This document shows positions 33,758-43,001 of a DNA stretch of 47,141 bases, piece by piece; position 1 is the first letter of the stretch; each line of letters begins with the position of its first letter. The position numbers and the translations under genes are program-made. The notes below the pieces were generated by a model. The model was not told the origin of the DNA. It saw nothing but the letters and a program-made list of their open reading frames with translations, and ran no database searches. The DNA comes from Terriglobia bacterium (GTDB taxonomy: Bacteria > Acidobacteriota > Terriglobia > Terriglobales > Acidobacteriaceae). The stretch covers positions 1-47,141 of the forward strand of contig JAIQFW010000042.1 in the NCBI GenBank assembly GCA_020073105.1, given 5' to 3'.

Positions 33758-33829
33758 GGGCCTGTGGTGTAACGGCAGCACGGAACCCCATCAAGGTTAC
33801 AGGTGCGGGTTCGAATCCCGCCAGGTCCA
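33758..33829 (+). tRNA. tRNA-like gene with non-canonical anticodon loop
   Basis: A 72-base cloverleaf fits: acceptor GGGCCTG/CAGGTCC with one G-T pair, D-arm GTGT-AACGGCA-GCAC, a five-base variable loop, T-arm GCGGG-TTCGAAT-CCCGC and discriminator A. CCA is not encoded. The anticodon arm is wrong for a working bacterial tRNA: stem GAACC/GGTTA has a G27-A43 mismatch, position 33 is C rather than U, and positions 34-36 read ATC. Either this is a decayed tRNA or a tRNA-shaped RNA with another job. Minus-strand ORFs across it are shadows. Confidence 0.55.
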
Positions 33830-33868
33830 TTCCCTCCCCAGAATGAGGTATCTGGCGAGTGCCAAAAT

Positions 33869-33903
33869 GGGAGAGCCGGCCTGATGGGGTGTTCGGCTCT
33901 CCC
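33869..33903 (+). other. Hairpin 1 downstream of the tRNA-like gene
   Basis: GGGAGAGCCG (33869-33878) pairs perfectly with CGGCTCTCCC (33894-33903). The 15-base loop contains TGATGGGGT, complementary to ACCCCATCA in the anticodon arm of the tRNA-like gene. Confidence 0.6.
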
Positions 33904-33973
33904 ACTGGTAACTTGATTCCCAACCAACACTGATCGATAATTGAGTTGACCTTGATGGGGTGCTGAGCTTTGC

Positions 33974-34008
33974 GAAACGGTCTCGAGAAATCGAGGCCGT
34001 TTCTCTTT
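33974..34008 (+). terminator. Hairpin 2, possible terminator
   Basis: GAAACGGTCTCGA and TCGAGGCCGTTTC pair over 13 bases with one G-T, closed by a GAAA tetraloop (33987-33990) and followed by TCTTT. The right half (33983-34012) is also present in inverted orientation at 34758-34787, so it may be a dispersed repeat that happens to fold. Confidence 0.5.
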
Positions 34009-34012
34009 GCGG
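33983..34012 (+). repeat. Inverted repeat flanking a small membrane protein gene, left copy
   Basis: These 30 bases match the reverse complement of 34758-34787 at 28 positions. The pair encloses about 745 bases with the gene 34223-34585. Confidence 0.65.
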
Positions 34013-34222
34013 GGGGCTGGCCCAGGCTCTCCGACCCACAACATTTTGGGCTGCCCTGGCCTGGTCGAGCCGCATTTCGGCGAGACAGGCCGGGAGAGTC
34101 CGAAAAGAACCGTTGCTGGTCGCGCAAGAGTAAGATCGGCAGGAAAGCGTGGGCCAACCCCTTTACTAGAGCTATCCGCCACCAACACCAGCACCCGAAC
34201 CTCATGGTTTCGGAGGGCCAAA

Positions 34223-34585
34223 ATGATTCAGAGCCGCGACTCAAAAGGCCATTTGCGAACTGCAGTCATCGCCTTCGGAGCGGGTGCCTTAGCCAGTTTG
34301 ATATCCGGAACGATGACGAGCGGACTCGCTGCGGCATACGCTTTAGTAAGCATCTGGGTCTGGGGCATTGTCGCCCGATTCGGCGGCGACACCCTGGCCA
34401 ATGAGAGGTGGTTACTGGTCTTGCTCACGGCTGTGCCGCACGGACTGATCTTTGCTATGGTTATCGTGCTCGGTCGTGTGGCCGCTCCCAAGCTGAAGGA
34501 AAGCGAAATGGGCGGAAATCTATTCTTAGTTGCAGCTGTGCTATATGGGCTGCTGCTATCTGTCCTCTTTCCAGTGACACCTTGA
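34223..34585 (+). CDS. Small multi-pass membrane protein, unknown function
   Basis: The protein has 120 residues from ATG 34223, with GGAGGG 5 bases upstream; the frame is open from 34007, but the earlier part lacks a start signal. Four hydrophobic stretches (AVIAFGAGALASLISGTMTS, AAAYALVSIWVWGIVA, WLLVLLTAVPHGLIFAMVIV, NLFLVAAVLYGLLLSVLF) predict four helices. No family is recognised. It is bracketed by inverted repeats and stands between the tRNA-like gene and the secreted peptide gene. Confidence 0.7.
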   Translation: MIQSRDSKGHLRTAVIAFGAGALASLISGTMTSGLAAAYALVSIWVWGIVARFGGDTLANERWLLVLLTAVPHGLIFAMVIVLGRVAAPKLKESEMGGNLFLVAAVLYGLLLSVLFPVTP

Positions 34586-35006
34586 AATGACGGATGGGTT
34601 AGGCCCAGGTTTGCGCCGCGTGATCAGCATCTTTAACTCCCTAGACATTTATCTGTTGAGGCCTTCCAACCTGGGGGATACGAGATCATCGCCTTCGAAC
34701 GGAGGCTCCCTTCGGCTTCGCTCAGGTTCGCAAATCCGATGAGTAGATCTGAATTCGCCGCAAAGAGAAACGGCTTCGATTTCTCAAGAAATACATCCGG
34801 TATAGCGTGTCTCGTTGGGCAGGCTAGAAACCGGGCCCCCGAACGCAAACAGGCCTCCCAACCATCCTGGCACTCATCGTGATTATCGATGTATCCATCC
34901 CCCTGCGCGAAACTGGTGGCGCGTCTGACGTAGATTACTGGCACTAAAACTCAACCCGCCGAGGGCTGGTGCCACGGCTGGCGGGAACCTCAAACAGGAG
35001 CAACCT
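34586..35006. other. Intergenic region with repeats and a leader hairpin
   Basis: This 421-base space contains the word CCCTTCGGCTTCGCTCAGG (34708-34726), the right inverted repeat (34758-34787) and a leader hairpin, CCCGCC (34955-34960) with GGCGGG (34980-34985), just before the peptide gene. A 103-codon minus-strand ORF (34633-34944) shows no family features and I regard it as spurious. No clear -35/-10 pair is visible for the peptide gene. Confidence 0.5.
34758..34787 (-). repeat. Inverted repeat flanking a small membrane protein gene, right copy
   Basis: This is the partner of 33983-34012, 28 of 30 bases after reverse complement. Confidence 0.65.
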
Positions 35007-35129
35007 ATGAAACTCAAGTGTGCAGCGGTTCTGCTGTTGCTGTTGACGGCGCTGTGTTCGATTAGCTCGGCTGGGCCGATCTCGGATTTCTGCAAGCACC
35101 ACCCGAATGCCGGGATATGCCAACCGTAG
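35007..35129 (+). CDS. 40-residue secreted two-cysteine peptide
   Basis: AGGAG stands 6 bases before the ATG. The product has a textbook signal peptide (KLK, then an unbroken hydrophobic core, then SISSAG) and a mature part of about 18 residues, GPISDFCKHHPNAGICQP, with two cysteines that could form one disulfide across KHHPNAGI. A rho-independent terminator starts 20 bases after the stop and a hairpin stands in the leader, so this looks like an independent single-gene transcript. No family is recognised. It could be a signal, a structural wall peptide or an antimicrobial; the sequence does not decide. Confidence 0.7.
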   Translation: MKLKCAAVLLLLLTALCSISSAGPISDFCKHHPNAGICQP

Positions 35130-35149
35130 TACCCAGATTGTTGCGAGAG

Positions 35150-35174
35150 GGGCCCAGTTGCATGGGCCCTTTTC
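35150..35174 (+). terminator. Rho-independent terminator of the peptide gene
   Basis: GGGCCCA (35150-35156) pairs with TGGGCCC (35163-35169) around the loop GTTGCA and is followed by TTTTCGTTTT. It is one of the two best terminators in the window. Confidence 0.85.
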
Positions 35175-35183
35175 GTTTTGCGA

Positions 35184-36230
35184 TTAATTCAGGAAGTACG
35201 TGCGATACAGCGTGTCCCTTTGTGCAGGTCTGAACCCGGCGTCGCGGATGATTCGTCGCAGCTCTTCTTCCGTAGTGCAGTTGGTAACGCCGGCGGCGCG
35301 CACTACGTTCTCCTCCAGCATCACCGATCCCACATCGTTGCCTCCGAACTGCAGCCCCAGCTGGCACACCTTCAGCCCCTGCGTCACCCAGCTGGACTGC
35401 ACATTCAGGAAGTTCGAAAGATAGAGCCGCGAGATGGCTAATGTCTTCAAGTACTCGACGGCGGTTGCTTCATCCCAGTGCCTGCCACCTAACGCGGTGT
35501 TCGCCGGCTGGAAGGTCCAGGGGATGAACGCCGTGAACCCGCCCGTCTCCTCCTGCAAGTCGTAGAGCCGCTGCAAATGGTTGGCGCGGTGTTCGTAGCT
35601 CTCTCCCACGCCGAACATCATGGTCGCAGTCGTGCGCATTCCTAGCTGGTGAGCTGTGCGATGGACATTGAGCCAGTCGTCGGTCAGGCACTTCAGGCGG
35701 GCAATCTTGTAACGGACTTCGTCGTCCAGAATCTCGGCGCCGCCGCCAGGGATCGAATCGAGGCCCGCGTCGCGGAGCCGTGCAATTGTGTCGCGGATGC
35801 TCAGTTCGCTGTATTCGGCAATGGCGATAATCTCCGAAGCCGAGTAGCAGTGCAGGTGGATCTTCGGAAAACGCTGCTTGATACCACGCAACATCTGCTC
35901 GTGCCAGTCGATCTTCAGATCGGGATGCAGGCCGCCCTGCATCAGCACACCGGTGCCGCCCAGTTCGACCGTCTCGCGAATCTTTTCGTAGATGGTCTCG
36001 AAATCGAGGATGTAGCCCTCTTTGGCTTTCGGTCCCTTCAGCGGCCGGTAAAACGCGCAGAAGGTGCAGTACTCAGTGCAGTAGTTTGTGTAGTTGATGT
36101 TGCGGTCGATGATGTAGGTGACCACGCCTTCGGGGTGGAGCCGGCGGCGGACCGCATTGGCCTCCATGCCGATTCCGATCAAATCATCGGAGCGGAACAG
36201 ATCGACGGCTTGCTGTGTGGTCAGAGACAT
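35184..36230 (-). CDS. mqnC: Cyclic dehypoxanthinyl futalosine synthase MqnC
   Basis: The protein has 348 residues from ATG 36230; the frame runs on to 36503, but that part crosses a palindromic repeat. The radical SAM cluster is Cys51, Cys55 and Cys58 in NYCTEYCTFCAFYR, preceded by TYIIDRNINYTN, which is typical of MqnC rather than MqnE or CofH. GTGVLMQGGLHPDL and DSIPGGGAEIL are further marks. The enzyme cyclises dehypoxanthine futalosine in menaquinone synthesis. AAGGA directly precedes the start. It is followed upstream by mqnA on the same strand. Confidence 0.94.
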   Translation of the reverse strand: MSLTTQQAVDLFRSDDLIGIGMEANAVRRRLHPEGVVTYIIDRNINYTNYCTEYCTFCAFYRPLKGPKAKEGYILDFETIYEKIRETVELGGTGVLMQGGLHPDLKIDWHEQMLRGIKQRFPKIHLHCYSASEIIAIAEYSELSIRDTIARLRDAGLDSIPGGGAEILDDEVRYKIARLKCLTDDWLNVHRTAHQLGMRTTATMMFGVGESYEHRANHLQRLYDLQEETGGFTAFIPWTFQPANTALGGRHWDEATAVEYLKTLAISRLYLSNFLNVQSSWVTQGLKVCQLGLQFGGNDVGSVMLEENVVRAAGVTNCTTEEELRRIIRDAGFRPAQRDTLYRTYFLN

Positions 36231-36297
36231 TTCCTTGCAAATGATTCTAGCGGACACCGAAGCCGGGAGCCAACCGCAGCACTTCCGGCCGGATTTC

Positions 36298-36380
36298 TTA
36301 GCGACCTTTGCGAACCCTTTGCGTGTTTTGCGGTCAAAAGCTTTTAACCGCAAAGTACGCAAGGACTTCGCTAAGGGTGC
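36298..36380. repeat. Palindrome of the CTTTGCG/CGCAAAG type
   Basis: The centre is AAAAGCTTTT (36336-36345). The arms TTTGCGGTCAAAAG and CTTTTAACCGCAAA and the outer CTTTGCG/CGCAAG and GCGAA/TTCGC words pair over about 40 bases each side with several mismatches. It fills the space between mqnA and mqnC and is a different family from the one at 780-975, though built from similar GCGG words. Confidence 0.7.
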
Positions 36381-36426
36381 GAAAAATCGCTGTGATCCCC
36401 CTGTGTCCTCTGTGGTTGCGAGAATC

Positions 36427-37263
36427 TCAACTGGCCGCTGCCTTGGCCGCTTCCAAGAACTGCAGCTGCGCGGCCGCCGGCAGCGCGCCGCACTCCCGCG
36501 CATACCGGTAGAAAAGGCGCAGCCCTTCCAGACACTCCGGATCGAGATAGTAATGGATGTTTTCCGTGAGGTAGCGTTTGACGTTGTCTTCGCTCATCCC
36601 CAGCCGCGGAGCCCAATCGCGCGCGATTTGAGCAAGGTTCGCAGGCTCCAGCCCGTGGTCCCGGGATTCCCGAAAAACTGCCGCCAGGTCCAAATCGCGG
36701 GGTGCGCCGTGCAACGCCGCCTGCCGCACCGCCCAGAAAGCAAATACAAACGGCTTGCCGGTGAAGCGAATCCATTCTTCCGCAAGGTCGTAGGTGATAT
36801 ATCGCGAGCGATCAACCTGCAGCGCGGGATCGCCAATCACCAGCCCAGCGTCGTGCTCCTTCAGCATCTGTTCGATGTCCGGAGCCATCGGCGAGAACGT
36901 CCTCTCCCCGCCCCACCACTTGCCAAACAAGACCTTGGTCAGTGCGACCGAGGTCATCGACGACGTATCCAGGGCCACGGTACGGATCTCTTCCAGCGGG
37001 GCTTTGCTGACCAGCAAAATTGATCGCACCGCCCGCCGCGACGCGATGGCGACTCCGGGAAGGACTACCAGATCGGGGATGCTGCAGTATGCCGCCGCGG
37101 GAATAATTCCGATGTCCGCCGACCCATCCTGCAAGCTCGCTGCGCACTGCGAGGGAAGGGTATATGAGATGTCAAAGGCCAATCCGGCATCTCCATGGTC
37201 AAAGTCCCACATCAGGGGCGCAGTGTTCAGATAAGAGATGGCGGAGATTCGCAGGCGTTTCAT
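36427..37263 (-). CDS. mqnA: Chorismate dehydratase MqnA
   Basis: The protein has 278 residues. The N-terminus RISAISYLNTAPLMW, the SADIGIIPAAAYC segment and GLVIGDPAL are the substrate-cleft motifs of MqnA, which has a periplasmic-binding-protein-like fold but is cytoplasmic. It removes water from chorismate to give 3-enolpyruvyl-benzoate, the entry step of the futalosine pathway. It is divergent from dprA by 90 bases and lies 196 bases before mqnC in the same direction. Confidence 0.94.
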   Translation of the reverse strand: MKRLRISAISYLNTAPLMWDFDHGDAGLAFDISYTLPSQCAASLQDGSADIGIIPAAAYCSIPDLVVLPGVAIASRRAVRSILLVSKAPLEEIRTVALDTSSMTSVALTKVLFGKWWGGERTFSPMAPDIEQMLKEHDAGLVIGDPALQVDRSRYITYDLAEEWIRFTGKPFVFAFWAVRQAALHGAPRDLDLAAVFRESRDHGLEPANLAQIARDWAPRLGMSEDNVKRYLTENIHYYLDPECLEGLRLFYRYARECGALPAAAQLQFLEAAKAAAS

Positions 37264-37353
37264 GTCGGGAACGGCTCGATTTTAACAGACCCCGGTGGTC
37301 ATCTTACCTTGACAGTCTCCCTCCCCAATGCCATAGATGCCGCCAGAGGTTCG

Positions 37354-38535
37354 ATGGAGGTTGCCGTGGCCGAAGCTGCAGCCGCACCCAACAAAACAAC
37401 CGAAGCTCCCGCCCTGCAGTGGCTGGCGCTGACTCTAACGCCGGGTTTAGGCCCGACTAAAGCCCGCCGCCTGGTGGATTTTTTCGGCAGCGTCCAGGCT
37501 GTTTTTCTGGCGTCCCTGACCGAACTGGAAGCGACAGGCATTCAGGTGGCTTCCGCCCAGTCGCTGGGGACTGGCCGCTCGCTGGAGCTCGCGCAGGACG
37601 AACTGGCGCGGGTGGCGGCTGCGGGAGTGCGGGTGATCTCGCTGGATGATCCCGGGTATCCTTCGCAATTGAAACAAATCTACGATCCGCCGCTGGTTCT
37701 CTATGTGCGAGGCAATGAATCCGTTATCTCGCAACCGGGGATCGCCATCATTGGTACGCGTCATCCCACGCCGTACGGCTCTGGAATGGCGGAGCGGCTG
37801 GGTTGTGACCTGGCGGCCCGAGGCCTGGTGATTTTCAGCGGCATGGCGCGCGGAGTCGATACTGCCGGGCACCGCGGCGCTATCGCCGCCAAAGGCAAGA
37901 CAGTGGCCGTGTTTGGCACGGGCGTGGATGTGCCCTATCCCAAGGAAAACACCCGGCTCATGGAACAGATGCTTGCTCTGGAGGGAGCCGTCATCTCGGA
38001 GTTTCCCATGGGAACGTTTCCCGCCCCACAGAATTTTCCTATCCGCAACCGGATCATCAGCGGAATCTCACTTGGTGTTTTGGTTGTAGAGGCGGCCGAA
38101 TACAGCGGGACACGCATCACCGCACGCTGCGCGTTGGAGCAGAACCGCGAGGTATTTGCAGTTCCGGGGAACGTGACCAACAAGAACTCGTGGGGGCCCA
38201 ACACCCTTATCAAACAAGGCGCCAAGCTGGTGGCCACGTGGGAAGACGTTTGGGAGGAACTCCCGACAGAAGTACGGCTTACGCTGATGCCCGAGGGCAG
38301 CCATGAATCGCCGGAAGGACAAACTGCATCTTTATTTGGCGAAAGCGAGCTGTCTCCTCACGAAAAGAAGATATTTGCACTGCTCAAGGCGGACGAGGCC
38401 ACCCACATCGACGAAATTGTGGAACGGTTGGAGGCCGCCATGTCATCCTCCGAAATCTTCGCAGCCCTGTTCGAACTGGAGCTGGCCGGCAAGGTAAAGC
38501 AGTTGCCGGGAAAGAATTTTGTGAAAAGCTTTTAG
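37354..38535 (+). CDS. dprA: DNA-processing protein DprA (Smf)
   Basis: The protein has 393 residues from ATG 37354, preceded by AGAGG; the frame is open from 37195, but that would overlap mqnA. It has an N-terminal helical SAM-like part (LTLTPGLGPTKARRLVDFFG), then the Rossmann-like DprA core: IAIIGTRHPTPYG, SGMARGVDTAGHRGA, GKTVAVFGTGVDVPYPKEN, NFPIRNRIISGIS and SGTRITARCALEQNREVFAVPGN. A C-terminal winged helix (HEKKIFALLKADEATHIDEIVERL) ends at VKSF. DprA loads RecA on incoming single strands during transformation. Its last codons and stop lie inside a heptad repeat array. Confidence 0.95.
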   Translation: MEVAVAEAAAAPNKTTEAPALQWLALTLTPGLGPTKARRLVDFFGSVQAVFLASLTELEATGIQVASAQSLGTGRSLELAQDELARVAAAGVRVISLDDPGYPSQLKQIYDPPLVLYVRGNESVISQPGIAIIGTRHPTPYGSGMAERLGCDLAARGLVIFSGMARGVDTAGHRGAIAAKGKTVAVFGTGVDVPYPKENTRLMEQMLALEGAVISEFPMGTFPAPQNFPIRNRIISGISLGVLVVEAAEYSGTRITARCALEQNREVFAVPGNVTNKNSWGPNTLIKQGAKLVATWEDVWEELPTEVRLTLMPEGSHESPEGQTASLFGESELSPHEKKIFALLKADEATHIDEIVERLEAAMSSSEIFAALFELELAGKVKQLPGKNFVKSF

Positions 38536-38568
38536 CTGTCAGCTATCAGCCGTCGGCTTTCAGCTTCG
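38527..38568 (+). repeat. Heptad array, left arm of the four-helix-bundle cassette
   Basis: Units AGCTTTT, AGCTGTC, AGCTATC, AGCCGTC, GGCTTTC, AGCTTCG overlap the dprA stop (38533-38535). TCGGCTTTCAGCTT (38553-38566) is the exact reverse complement of 38944-38957. Confidence 0.8.
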
Positions 38569-38590
38569 GCGGCAGAGATCGGAGGTTACG

Positions 38591-38950
38591 TTGCAGAGCT
38601 TTAGGAACCTTAGAGTTTGGGAGAAGGCCCACGTCTTGACCCTGGATGTATATCGATCCAGCAAGCCCTTCCCGAGGGATGAGGCGTACGGACTGACCAG
38701 CCAGATGCGAAGAGCATCAGCCTCCATCGGGGCGAACATCGCCGAAGGGGCCTGTCGTAAAGGAGACTGTGAGTTCGGACGATTTCTGCAGATTGCCATT
38801 GGCTCGGCCAGCGAGCTCGAGTATCACCTCCTACTGGCGCGCGATCTGGAGTTACTGAGATCAACGGATTATCAGCGTCTTTCAGACGAAGTGGTAGAGG
38901 TAAAGCGGATGCTTGCATCCCTGATTCACAAGCTGAGAGCTGAAAGCTGA
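38591..38950 (+). CDS. Four-helix bundle protein (S23 / 23S rRNA intervening-sequence protein family)
   Basis: The protein has 119 residues from a TTG start with GGAGG 5 bases upstream. The phrases LRVWEKAHVLTLDVYRSSK, YGLTSQMRRASASIGANIAEG and FLQIAIGSASELEYHLLLA are diagnostic of the TIGR02436-type four-helix bundle family, first seen in 23S rRNA intervening sequences and often found alone. Biochemical role is unknown; members resemble Avd of diversity-generating retroelements in fold. The gene sits between inverted heptad arrays that overlap its own stop codon. Confidence 0.9.
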   Translation: MQSFRNLRVWEKAHVLTLDVYRSSKPFPRDEAYGLTSQMRRASASIGANIAEGACRKGDCEFGRFLQIAIGSASELEYHLLLARDLELLRSTDYQRLSDEVVEVKRMLASLIHKLRAES

Positions 38951-38990
38951 AAGCCGAAAGCCAGGAGCCGCAAGCCAGGAGCCGCAAGCC
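38931..38990 (+). repeat. Heptad array, right arm of the four-helix-bundle cassette
   Basis: Eight units (AGCTGAG, AGCTGAA, AGCTGAA, AGCCGAA, AGCCAGG, AGCCGCA, AGCCAGG, AGCCGCA) and a partial ninth have period 7. The stop codon of the four-helix gene (38948-38950) lies inside. Orientation is inverted relative to the left array. Confidence 0.8.
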
Positions 38991-39052
38991 TCAACTTGTT
39001 GCCAGCTTGCCATTCGTGCTAGTTTCGAAAGCAATTACCCACTGAGGACCAT

Positions 39053-41548
<2,496 letters not shown>

Positions 41549-41642
41549 ATCGTGGCAGCCCGGGGTTCATCCATTAGCTTGTTACTCTTCACCGATAGTT
41601 TGGTTCTCAACAAGTCCCTGAACAATTGATAGGAGAAATAGC

Positions 41643-42101
41643 ATGGCTGACAAAGCGACGATCACTGATGCTGATCTGATCCTCAAACTCTATGACCTCC
41701 GTCGTGAGGCCGAGCTCCGCAAGGCCCGGAACTGGTGGCTGGGCTTCTGGCCGGAATCGACCGACGACATCCTGAAGGTAGCGACTGCCCTGGGCACTCA
41801 GGAGAACGCCTGGATGCGCCAGGCGGGTGGATATTGGGAACTGGCCTCCTCCCTCGTGCTTCATGGCACGCTGAACCGCGACCTTTTCCTGGAGCCCAGT
41901 TTCTCCGGGGAAATGTTTGTACTGTTCGGCAAGATCGAGCCCTTCCTGAAGGAACTGCGGGAAAAGACCAAGAATCCTGCCATTTTCACCAACGTCGAGA
42001 AGCTGATCAACACTTCGGCGGGAGGCCCGGAGCGCCTGAAGCAGACCCAGGAGCGCATGGCTGCGCTTCGCAAGATGGCGCAGGCGAACAAGGCCGCTTA
42101 G
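41643..42101 (+). CDS. Conserved-looking soluble protein, unknown function
   Basis: The protein has 152 residues, with AGGAGA 7 bases before the ATG. It is mainly helical and polar, with ATITDADLILKLYDLRREAELRKARNWW at the start, a WLGFWPESTDDIL phrase, a central GGYWELASSLVLHG stretch and a charged C-terminal helix (ERLKQTQERMAALRKMAQANK). No signal peptide, membrane helix or catalytic motif is visible, and I do not recognise the family. It is followed by a strong terminator, so it is probably a single-gene transcript. Confidence 0.8.
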   Translation: MADKATITDADLILKLYDLRREAELRKARNWWLGFWPESTDDILKVATALGTQENAWMRQAGGYWELASSLVLHGTLNRDLFLEPSFSGEMFVLFGKIEPFLKELREKTKNPAIFTNVEKLINTSAGGPERLKQTQERMAALRKMAQANKAA

Positions 42102-42118
42102 TTCAGCGTCGGAGTACG

Positions 42119-42148
42119 GGCCGCACGCCAGTGCGGCCTTTGTTTTTT
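42119..42148 (+). terminator. Rho-independent terminator
   Basis: GGCCGCAC (42119-42126) pairs with GTGCGGCC (42131-42138) around GCCA, followed by TTTGTTTTTT. It ends the gene 41643-42101 and faces the end of mlaF. Confidence 0.88.
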
Positions 42149-42149
42149 G

Positions 42150-42998
42150 TCAGGATATGTATTCCTTGATGTACTCATCCTTCGACTTCGCCAGTTCGTG
42201 CACATCGCCGTCAAAGATGATCTTTCCGTCCTTCAGGATGAGGAACCCCATGGGCACTTCCCCACGCATTCCCGGCGGGAGCGGCTGCATTTGATTGGTC
42301 TTGCGGTCGAAATAGTGTGTCGCCATCATGAACGCATCTTGCAGGCGATGGCTTACCAGTAACGAGCTGGTTTTGTACACATCGCGCTGCTTCACGATCA
42401 ACTCGATGATGGTCGTGGACGTGACCGGATCCAGCCCTCCGGTCGGCGAGTCATAAAGCAGAATCTCCGGATGGGTGATGATGGCCCGGGCGATGGCCAC
42501 CCGGCGGCGCATGCCGCCGGAAAGCTCGGAAGGGAACATGTCCACCGTATTTTCCAGCTCCACGAAGCTCAATGACTCCCGCACCGGCCGTTCCACTTCC
42601 TCTTCAGTAACGTCTCCTTCCTCGAGCAGGCGAAATGCAACATTCTCACGCACGGTAAGCGAATCGAACAGCGCGCTTTCCTGAAAAACTATCCCGATCT
42701 TTCTCCGCAGATCGAATAGTTCCTCCTCGCGCATCGCGGTGACGTCTTCGCCTAGCACATAAATGTGACCGGAATCGGGTCTAATCAGTCCCAACGCCAG
42801 TTTAAGGATCGTGCTCTTGCCCGATCCCGCAACCCCGAAGATGGCCTTGGTCTCTCCCTTGGCCAGCCGAAAGGAAATTTCATCGAGCACCGGCTTGTCT
42901 TCGAAGGCGATGGAAACATCCTCGAACACGACAGCGGAAGAAGTAGGATCCTGCGTGGATTGCTGACGATCTTCGGTTGTTGCGGGAGGTGCGGCCAT
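42150..42998 (-). CDS. mlaF: ABC transporter ATPase, MlaF-like, with altered Walker B
   Basis: The protein has 282 residues. Walker A GVAGSGKST (55-63), Q-loop VFQESALFDSLTVRENV, signature LSGGMRRRVAIARAI (from 159) and the H-loop VSHRLQDAF are present. Walker B reads ILLYDSPTGGLDP: the residue after Asp183 is Ser184 rather than the usual catalytic Glu. MlaF drives phospholipid traffic between the two membranes with MlaE and the MCE protein MlaD. Only MlaE is adjacent, 3 bases upstream. A 20-residue N-terminal extension is polar. Confidence 0.88.
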   Translation of the reverse strand: MAAPPATTEDRQQSTQDPTSSAVVFEDVSIAFEDKPVLDEISFRLAKGETKAIFGVAGSGKSTILKLALGLIRPDSGHIYVLGEDVTAMREEELFDLRRKIGIVFQESALFDSLTVRENVAFRLLEEGDVTEEEVERPVRESLSFVELENTVDMFPSELSGGMRRRVAIARAIITHPEILLYDSPTGGLDPVTSTTIIELIVKQRDVYKTSSLLVSHRLQDAFMMATHYFDRKTNQMQPLPPGMRGEVPMGFLILKDGKIIFDGDVHELAKSKDEYIKEYIS

Positions 42999-43001
42999 GG
43001 T

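Noticed and set aside
33663-34244. Long minus-strand ORFs (up to 193 codons) across the tRNA-like gene and hairpins
   Set aside because: They run through the cloverleaf and the inverted repeats and show no domain; they look like the usual spurious ORFs called over tRNA regions.
34633-34944. 103-codon minus-strand ORF
   Set aside because: Its sequence runs through repeat words also found in other intergenic spaces, and it has no ribosome-binding site.
38931-38990. Period-7 array considered as a diversity-generating retroelement template
   Set aside because: The four-helix protein resembles Avd, but there is no reverse transcriptase, template or variable repeat in the window.
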